Shown: positions 57,322 to 64,000 of the stretch, in pieces
Layout: each line of letters begins with the position of its first letter
How positions within the stretch are numbered: the stretch's first letter is position 1
Source: Anisus vortex
Taxonomy: Eukaryota > Mollusca > Gastropoda > Planorbidae
DNA: 64,000 bases
Assembly (NCBI GenBank): GCA_949126835.1
Contig: OX421495.1
Span: 32,111,320-32,175,319, forward strand
Direction: 5' to 3'
Notes under the pieces: model-generated
Seen by the model: only the letters and a program-made list of their open reading frames with translations
What the model was told of the DNA's origin: nothing
Databases searched by the model: none
Program-made: the position numbers and the translations under genes

Positions 57322-57928
57322 TGATTTATTTCAAGTATATTTGGTATATATTTCCAATAAAAGTAAATACTAATAATACTAAAATGTTTGAAATTCATAC
57401 AAGAACAAGCTATAAACATAAAAGGACACATAAATCGGCTTTAGTACTAAGATAAACATAAACAAGATTGTACATGCAACATCCACGTGGTTCGGTTTTG
57501 AGCGTCAAAGTCAAAACGCGTCATAGGTGCCTGTGACGTCACATAATTACTCCGTTGAAGAATAGCGTTCTCTTACGTTATCTATCATACTGTTTATGTT
57601 AGACTCCCATGTAAATAGTGTGAATAACGTTTGGTTCGAGTCAAAGTTATTCCTTCATTACTGTTTAGTTATTATTGAGTACAGCTATAACCGACGGTTG
57701 GATATGTGACGCATACAAATAATAAAACCGAAAATACTGGTGATTGAGGTTAAGATAGTCATACCAGTCATGGTACACTGTCCAAACTCTATACCATTGA
57801 TTCTTCGGTTATGATTTTGATCCATTTCTTAAGACCACTATGATTTTCGACCGACTAAAGTCGAATTTGGCATACAGAAAGAGTTTTGTAAATTCGACTT
57901 TAGTCGAATTTGGCATGTTAAGTGTTAA

Positions 57929-58160
57929 TTAGCTTAATTGATTGTATAAAGTATTGGACAGGGCTGCAGTTGACTCAACTATTGCCAACCGCTCAAGATA
58001 GGCAAAAGAGGACAAAGTTGACTGCTGAGGTGTCCATTCGCTCCCCCCAACGATCACAACGGTCATGGAATTGATGGGGATGATGATAAAGTCGCTTATT
58101 CAAGGATGTTCTCAATTGCGACGTGAATCTATGAAATAATTAAAACATTTGATTACTATT
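57929..58160. other. Short non-coding stretch between piggyBac and the LTR pair
   Basis: No gene or repeat recognised. Confidence 0.4.
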
Positions 58161-58490
58161 TGTGACCGTTATTTTGTAGATATTTATATAAGATGCATGA
58201 ATCTCAGGGTAGTTCCCATTTCAAGCTGAATACAATAAATAAACTGCCGTCTTGTAGTAAATAATAATCGAATGTTTAATCAAGAAGAATAATCCATCAA
58301 CGCATGTACAGTATGAATTCAATAATACAAAACAGATTCAAGAGCCTAGTCCAAACAGGTTTTGTTGCTCCCAAAGTCTAAGTTTGTCTAACGTTTCTGC
58401 AATGTCTATGCGACGTCGAATCTAACTCACGCGTCATTGTTTTTATCGTTCTACGTCAAATGTTTATTTAATAAATGAACACCGTGATGT
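58161..58490 (-). mobile_element. Truncated LTR, minus orientation
   Basis: Starts TGTGACCGTTATTTTGTAGA, the exact reverse of the LTR 3' end, and follows the 60096-60485 LTR closely through 'aactcacgcgtcattgtttt' to 'gaacaccgtgatg'. The first 60 bp or so of the LTR (on its own strand) are missing. Immediately after, a 40-bp piece ('aacgtttatttattacatga'...) repeats part of the LTR again (58499-58535). Confidence 0.85.
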
Positions 58491-60095
58491 GGGAGTCAAA
58501 CGTTTATTTATTACATGAACACCGTAATGTGAGAGTTTGATTAGGAGTAGGTCAGAGAAGGTTTGTGGAAGAAGGAAGGTGAGTCAGGAACTGGTTGGAT
58601 TTTGTAGTATCACAATGCTATACATTAATGTTTTTCTGGAGCAAGACAGCAGTATTTCCTTTTCCATTAAAAATACTTAAAAAGTTGGTAAGGAGTAATT
58701 TTATTTGTTTTTATCTGATAGACCCAAGGTGTTTGTAAGGGGAAAACAAAGTAATTCTTGAATTATTAATTCAGATTATTGACTTAGTTTTGACTATGCA
58801 TTAAAATGGTTTATGGTGAATGGATTTTTGGTAGACTTATAACTTTGGAAAATATATATTCTTGTTTTATAGTGGTAAAGAACAGGAATTGAAAAGATTT
58901 TTTGGGGTTGATACAGTACTGTATATTTTTATATTGTGTAAATAGTAAATGGAAAACACCTATGGTTTTTAAAGTGGTTGAAAATATATTGGCTGATCTG
59001 TTATCTAGATGTGGTGTTTTGTTGTGTGTTAATGAAATATTGATTATTCCAAAGGTTCTAGACAAGAAATGGCTCTACACCTGAAGCACGGTGATTCAAG
59101 CGCAACGTACCATCTATGAGTGAGTGATGTTCTATAACGTCCTCACAATATCGTGAACGGATCTTATAAACACCATATCAAGCGCCAACATGACGCCATC
59201 ATATGAAGAATACATTTACATTGTCAACATTGAATTGAGGTCATGTCATCACCATATTGAGATACATTTACATTATCAACATTGAATTGAGGTCATGTCA
59301 TCACCATATTGAGATACATTTACATTATCAACATTGAATTGATGTCATGTCATCGCCATATTGAGATACATTTACTTGTCAACACTGAATTGAGGTCATG
59401 TCACATGGAAGATACATCAGGACAACATGATATTACTAACATTGTACATTTGACGGTTTGTGACCTTGTCAACACTATATTGTTTATATACAGACAGTTC
59501 GGGGAAGTTCGGAACAGCAAGTTCTATAAGTTGGAATATGAACATTGTATTTTAGACTCATCATCGTTGTAACATTATGTGGACTATGTTATCAAGGTGT
59601 TTAACGTTTAAAGATGAATACTTTACAATGTATTTTGTAATATGAAATATTCCACGAATTTGATGATGGACTTTTAGATGAGGAAGGTAGTAATAATATT
59701 TCATGGAAATCTATGGACTTTGTGTTTTCGGACTTAATGATTATTGGGAATATTGGTTTGCGTATTTCATTACTACAGTACAGGATACACTTTGAAACTT
59801 GATGGACTGATCTATTGATGAATTTTGTTAGTTAATATGGACGAATTCTATTAGTTAATCTATTGATGAATTATTTTTTTCGCTTAATATATTGATGAAT
59901 TGTGTTGGTTAACATAATTTTAATATGTATGATTTGATAATTCTGTATGTTATAATTATTTATATGATTATATGCTTAGAGACATATTATTAGAGACATT
60001 ATATGTGTAAGGACAGTATCTGTTTAGAGACATTGAGATAAGAAGATGGAACTTTTGTAAATTTGTATGACAAATTTAAATGGTCGATGGGGGAA
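58491..60095 (+). other. Region between inverted LTRs; 3' internal end of a retrotransposon
   Basis: No gag or pol motif is present in any frame. The last bases, 'gtcgatgggggaa' (60083-60095), form a purine run directly before the TG of the 60096 LTR, as expected of a polypurine tract that primes plus-strand synthesis. The part just upstream of 60095 is thus probably retrotransposon 3' UTR, while the left half has no identified origin. A 60-bp tandem repeat lies inside (separate entry), as does a 'attgatgaattnttnt..gttaa' set at 59812-59910. Confidence 0.6.
59205..59402. repeat. Tandem repeat of about 58-60 bp, three to four units
   Basis: The unit 'gagatacatttacattatca' plus 'acattgaattgaggtcatgt' and 'catcaccatatt' is repeated about 3.3 times, the last copy more diverged. 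Confidence 0.88.
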
Positions 60096-60485
60096 TGTTA
60101 GGATTTTAAGTATATATTGTTGTTTTAGTAAGACGCATTAACATTTTTTATAATCTCTAACACGGTGTTCCTTTATTTAAAAAATGTGTGACGTAGGACG
60201 ATAAAAACGTTGACGCGTGAGTTAGATTCGGCGTCACGTAGATATTGCAGAAACGTTAGACGACCTTAGACTTTAGAGCGACAAGACGTGTTTGGACAAG
60301 GCTCTTGAATCTGTTTTGTATTATTGAGTTCATACTGTACATGCGTTGATGGATAGTTCTTCTTTATTAAACATTCGATTATTATTTACTACAAGACAAC
60401 AGTTTATTTATTGTATTCAGCTTAAAATGTGATCATCCCTGAGATTCATGCATCTTATATAAATATCTACAAAATAACGGTCACA
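60096..60485 (+). mobile_element. LTR, plus orientation, with adjacent polypurine tract
   Basis: A 390-bp block, TGTTAGGATT...AACGGTCACA, the same family as 322-706. It is preceded by 'gatgggggaa', so it is the 3' LTR of an element whose 5' LTR is not in place. No 5-bp duplication links its outer flank (ttttt) to the outer flank of the inverted LTR at 58161 (ctatt). Confidence 0.88.
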
Positions 60486-60491
60486 TTTTTT

Positions 60492-60530
60492 GTAAATAAA
60501 CAAACTCATGGTAATTATATATATTGATTT
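60492..60530 (-). mobile_element. Helitron 5'-end fragment
   Basis: Reversed, the segment reads TCAATATATATAATTACCAT then GAGTTTGTTTATTT, matching the left ends at 13016 and 48204. Only this end is recognisable. Confidence 0.5.
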
Positions 60531-60727
60531 AGAAAATTTAGAATTGTTTTATTAATTTTTTTGGTAAATTTAGAATGTTAATGTAAAATGTTAACGTTTT
60601 AGTTTTGAAGCTCGAAACATTAGTTGTTTTATTAGATGTTGTATTAGTTGTTCAGCATACTCCTCTATTGAAGCGAGACCTGGGTTACCTAAGCTAAGCA
60701 ATTAAAGCAGCTTAATAGCTGAGATGA

Positions 60728-61141
60728 TTGCGTAGGATCCTCCACATCAAATGCCAGGATAGTCACAAATGTGGAAGCATGCTGGAAATTGGCCATGTCC
60801 CCAGAATGGGCCCTGAACATATTTCAAGAGCCCTGCTGTATGGAGAGCTGACAGTTGGAACAAGAAAAAAAGGCCGCCCCTGCCTGCGACTTGACTACAT
60901 CTGCAAAAAAGACACGCTTCTGGCGCACATTAATCATAATTTGTGGGAGGACATTGCTGAGGAACGCACTGCTTGGCGGTCAAAGGTGCTCGAGGGCACG
61001 CAAGTCGCAGAAGCCACCTTCTCAGAAAGGAGCGAAAGGAAGAGAGCCCGAAGAAAGGCGGGGGAGGGTGGGGATGGGCAGGGGAAAAAGAGATTACGCC
61101 ATCGTCCCTTTGAGGACGGACGGATGACAAATATAGTGTAA
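60728..61141 (+). pseudogene. RTE/endonuclease-type LINE, C-terminal fragment
   Basis: The 137-codon frame reads IGHVPRMGPEHISRALLYGE, then KKGRPCLRLDYICKKD, then NLWEDIAEERTAWRSKV and an Arg/Lys-rich end (ERSERKRARRKAGEG). This order (WxGHVxRM...LYGEL..G.R..GRP.LR..D.CK.D......WE.LA.DR..WR) is the C-terminal domain of a widespread LINE protein class in invertebrates and follows the RT domain there. RT motifs are absent, so this is a truncated copy, and the usual terminal finger is replaced by low-complexity sequence. Although the frame is open, no independent function is likely. Confidence 0.75.
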
Positions 61142-62334
61142 ATCACCCTTTGCGAACATATAGGGCTAAAAATAGAACCCTACTTAGTTTTGGTGACCTA
61201 GTTTCCAAACCGTTAGACATCAGATAAAAACGAAAGCTAGTACGACAACGTCGCTACTAAAATGATCATACATATTATTGTATTACTACGCAGGGTTAGG
61301 GTGTAGATTGCATTCTCAGACGACCATGTTTGCTTCTTCATAGCGAACACTTTTTTTTCATTAAATTTCACAGCGAACACTTTAATTTCAGAGCAAATAC
61401 TAAGCCAAAGTCATAAAATATTTATTATTTTGTCAATGTAAAGAACACTGGAGATGCCCATGCTATTGCATTGTCATATGCATTTGTCTAGACTTTGACA
61501 GATCGTTTAAATTTTAAAATTATTTTTTTTTCTTAACCAATGAGTTTTATGGTGTAAAATCTAAATCTATTTATGAATGATTCAAGAAAACCTCTGCACC
61601 AACAGTAAAGAGAAAGACAAGCTAGTGTTCCTATAGTCTACATAGGCTTTTTGATAAATGCATGATATCTGTACTGTATTTTCAAACAAACAACATTGAA
61701 ATTGAAGCCATTTCTAGTTCCATTTGTTGTAGTATCATATAGATCTATATAATATATGTAGTAGATGCTACCAGAGCCTACTTCTATTACGTTTCTTGAC
61801 CCTTCTCTTTTCAGTGTTTGTTTTCTTAACTTCTTCTCTCCCGAGTCTTACTCTAAGTACAACTCATCTAATAATCTAGTAATAATTCCTCTTATTTTCG
61901 ACCTTTTAAGATACACAATCCAACAGAATAAAAGTGTTCGCTATGAGGATCAATCCTACGTTTTGCATACTTCATTGCGATTACCCCTTTAAAACGAACA
62001 TTACTATAAATAAGTATTGTAAATCATAACCGCCTTGCTCCTTAACTATATCCTAGTGACGATCCGATAGCAAACACATTTAAATGTAAAAAACATAAAG
62101 GAATAGTAGTCTTAACCCGAATACCACACTCGTTCATCCGGTGGGAGGTTTTTAGCATAGCCGCCATCATGGCTCCAAAAGTCGGCACTTTTTGATCACA
62201 AAAATGCTCTTCCCGTAACTGAGGAATAACTTATTTCTTTAAATTGACGCTCGCTTTCGTAGTAGACATGAAAATAGAGAAACTGCGAACGTTTTTTCGA
62301 GTGGTGTTCGCAACGTGCTGGTGTTCGCGCTGAA
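61142..62334. other. Intergenic DNA with an inverted 17-bp pair
   Basis: TCATAGCGAACACTTTT at 61338-61354 and its reverse complement at about 61930-61946 enclose 610 bp, and a third, internal 'cacagcgaacacttt' lies at 61370. 'gtgttcgc' recurs at 62305 and 62322. This may be a small TIR element, but no target duplication is visible. The 75-codon frame at 61765-61992 shows no motif. Confidence 0.4.
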
Positions 62335-62520
62335 GTGATTTACTCTCTCTATATATTAGGTTTTGTATTAAGTATTGTATTAGGTATTGTATTAAGTGTC
62401 ATATTGAGATTATATTATGATTGTATTAGATGTTGTGTTAGGTGTTGTATTAGGTTTGTATTAAAAGTTGTATTAGATGTTGTATTAGATGTTGTATTAG
62501 ATGTTGTATTAGGTGTTGTA
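62335..62520. repeat. 12-bp minisatellite, left part
   Basis: Units of 'gttgtattaggt' with 'attaga' and 'attaagt' variants; interrupted at 62521 by a MITE and resumed at 62876. Confidence 0.88.
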
Positions 62521-62873
62521 TAGGGCGTTTGCAATCACGTGACAAAAAGCACGTAATTTTGTTTACTTTGTGTAGTGGTGTACAATGGCCGCTGTATTAA
62601 TAAAGTTTCATATAGGCTCGAGCTTTTAATTAAATGATGTTTTGTGTTTTAAGTCTTTTTAAGATTTAAGCTGTATTAGGCCTATTATCATAGACATAGA
62701 TCATAGAAGATAATCTACTACTATTTACCTCCTTATTTTTCAGTAGGATAGCCAAAATTCATAAATATGTGAATTTGGCATGATAAAGAACAGTCGCCAT
62801 ATTTGTTCCTCAAGTGGCTTCTATTTACAAATGACGTCACTAAAAACTTAATCTCCGCCCATTGCATACGCTC
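62521..62873. mobile_element. TA-flanked MITE inserted in the 12-bp minisatellite
   Basis: The left end reads GGGCGTTTGCAAT (62523) and the right end, reversed, GAGCGTATGCAAT, with TA at each border. Removing 62521-62875 joins 'gttgta' to 'ttaagtgttt' or nearly so, restoring the 12-bp rhythm. The interior has 'cacgtgac' and 'caatggccgc' words and no open frame. A TA target suggests the Tc1/mariner group. Confidence 0.72.
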
Positions 62874-62875
62874 TA

Positions 62876-63550
62876 TTAAGTGTTTGTATTAGGTGTTGCA
62901 TTAGGTGTCGTATTAAAAGTTGTATTAGGTAATGTATTAGGTGTTGTATTATATGTTTTATTAGATGGGGTCATTGTATTAGTTTTTGAATTAGGAGTTA
63001 TATTAGGTATTGTATTAAGTGTTGCATTACGTGTTTTATTAGGTGTTGCAATAGGTGTTGTATTAAGAGTTGTATTAGTTGTATTAAAAGTTGTATTAGG
63101 TGTTGTATTAGGTGTTGTATTAGGTGTTGTATTAGGTGTTGTATTAAGAGTTGTATTAGTTGTATTAAAAGTTGTATTAGGTGTTGTATTAGGTGTTGTA
63201 TTAGGTGTTGTATTAGGTGTTGTATAAAGAGTTGTATTAGTTGTATTAAAAGTTGTATTAGGTGTTGTATTAGGTGATGTATTAGATGTTGTATTAGGTG
63301 TTGTATTAGGTGTTGTATTAGATGTTGTATTAGGTGTTGTATTAGGTGTTGTATTAAGAGTTGTATTAGTTGTATTAAAAGTTGTATTAGGTGTTGTATT
63401 AGGTGTTGTATTAGATGTTGTATTAGGTGCTGTATTAGGTGTTGTATTAGGAGTTGTATTAAGAGTTGTTTGTTGTATTAGATGTTGTTTTTGGTGTTGT
63501 AGTAGATGTTGTATTAGGTAATTAGGTGTTGTATTAGGTGTTGTTTTTTT
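62876..63550. repeat. 12-bp minisatellite, right part
   Basis: About 55 units of 'gttgtattaggt'. A longer block 'ttaagagttgtattagttgt' plus 'attaaaagttgtattaggt' recurs at 63065, 63150, 63230 and 63355 (spacings of about 84, 78-84 and 126 bp), giving local higher-order structure. The 254-codon minus-strand frame with repeat peptide NTTP is an artefact. Confidence 0.93.
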
Positions 63551-63602
63551 TTTGTATTCTATTAATATATTCCTGACTTTACATTTAAATAGTAAGTACA
63601 TT

Positions 63603-64000
63603 TGTGATGCAACCCTACAGAATGGTACTGAAGTCGGCAAAATGAGATATTTAGTTTAATGTGTTTAATAAAGGCTAATTCATTTATCTATATAATGGAG
63701 AAAAAAATTATAAAATCGATTTATTCGTTCAAAAGTTTTTTTAAATTATATAAGTAAAGCTAAAGAAAGTCGTTTTGGAGAAAAATAAAAAATAAAACAC
63801 TACCGATTTTAACAGTTTAGCATTGTAACAGATAGTTAAATATTACCAGGATGAACAAATATTAACCAATCACCATGAAATTAGGCAAATTCTTTGATAA
63901 TGAGTCAAATACACACGCTGTTAAAGTTTTAAAGATTTTAAATAATATTTACTTGCCTTAAAAACAATTTTATCTTTAGAAGATATTTCGATTGATTTTA
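63603..64000 (-). mobile_element. Non-autonomous 'tgtgatgcaaccc' element, copy 2, cut by window end
   Basis: Starts TGTGATGCAACCCTACAGAA and matches the reverse complement of 41143 back to about 40740: 'ggtactgaagtcggcaaaat', 'taattcatttatctatat', 'gttcaaaag', 'accgattttaacag'. The other terminus lies beyond base 64000. Confidence 0.8.

Larger units (their letters stand above)
53853..57924 (-). mobile_element. piggyBac element, end to end, 4.07 kb
   Basis: Both ends carry the 16-bp terminal inverted repeat CACTTAACATGCCAAA (53853-53868 and, reversed, 57909-57924). Both are flanked by TTAA (53849-53852, 57925-57928), the fixed piggyBac target. The transposase lies on the minus strand nearer the right end, and a 375-bp tandem repeat fills the left side. 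Near the right end the palindromic word CGACTAAAGTCG and 'gtcgaatttggcat' occur as subterminal repeats (57848-57910). No other gene is carried. The element is complete in structure, but its transposase frame is broken, so it could move only with an outside transposase. Confidence 0.92.

Noticed and set aside
61765..61992. 75-codon plus-strand frame
   Set aside because: AT-driven, no motif, overlaps a possible small inverted-repeat element.
62876..63640. 254-codon minus-strand frame rich in NTTP
   Set aside because: Product of the 12-bp minisatellite.

Overview
This is a repeat-dominated stretch of an animal nuclear genome, most likely an invertebrate and probably a mollusc. That assignment is inference: it rests on intron-type splice signals, AT-rich non-coding DNA, a DUF229-type gene, the mix of hAT, piggyBac, Helitron, pogo-like, LINE and tRNA-SINE remnants, and frequent 'taggcctat'-type words. 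There is no operon, CRISPR array, rRNA gene or free tRNA gene. Only two pieces look like host coding exons: a large final exon of a DUF229 membrane protein (minus strand, 43562-45621) and a short THAP-type zinc-finger exon (plus strand, 17328-17500) too small for routine ORF calling.

Layout. 0-6.5 kb: a solo LTR with a 5-bp target duplication, three copies of a dispersed family with a degenerate 'ggtaaatttggcaac' ladder, a 1.1-kb hAT element carrying a decayed transposase, and an RTE-like LINE tail. 6.6-12.7 kb: one 40-bp satellite (about 152 units) with local 480-bp higher-order structure. 13-15 kb: a Helitron with A/T insertion context and a terminal hairpin. 15-22 kb: THAP exon, LINE 3' ends, short minisatellites and a 1.37-kb TA-flanked element with a pogo-like HTH remnant. 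22.5-25.9 kb: a 57-bp satellite in which a 23-unit block (1311 bp) is repeated. 26.3-27.2 kb: an inverted-repeat element with exact 11-bp flanking direct repeats. 27.3-29.5 kb: 19-bp and 18-bp arrays. 30-36 kb: dispersed repeats, SINE heads and a hAT fossil. 36.4-39.6 kb: a 50-bp and a 17-bp array side by side. 40-43.4 kb: two inverted-repeat elements and a GATG-type array. 43.5-46.6 kb: the DUF229 exon with a 22-bp array on its upstream side. 48-51 kb: a second Helitron and a 5'-truncated CR1/L2-like LINE, with an identical 194-bp piece of that LINE 1.6 kb away. 53.5-57.9 kb: an end-to-end piggyBac element (TTAA target duplication, matching 16-bp termini) sitting in Helitron debris, its transposase broken by one stop and one frameshift. 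58.1-60.5 kb: two LTRs of the same family as the solo LTR, in inverted orientation. 60.7-64 kb: RTE-like LINE tail, a 12-bp minisatellite interrupted by a TA-flanked MITE, and a second copy of the 40.5-kb element cut by the window end.

The long open frames at 22627-25914, 28206-29711, 39003-39690 and 62876-63640 are by-products of tandem repeats: units of 18 or 57 bp stay open in several frames on both strands. About a quarter of the window is tandem repeat. I found no convincing novel enzymatic system. The strongest material is structural: HOR satellites, nested transposons with readable boundaries, and a few elements whose target duplications or termini do not fit a family I can name with certainty.
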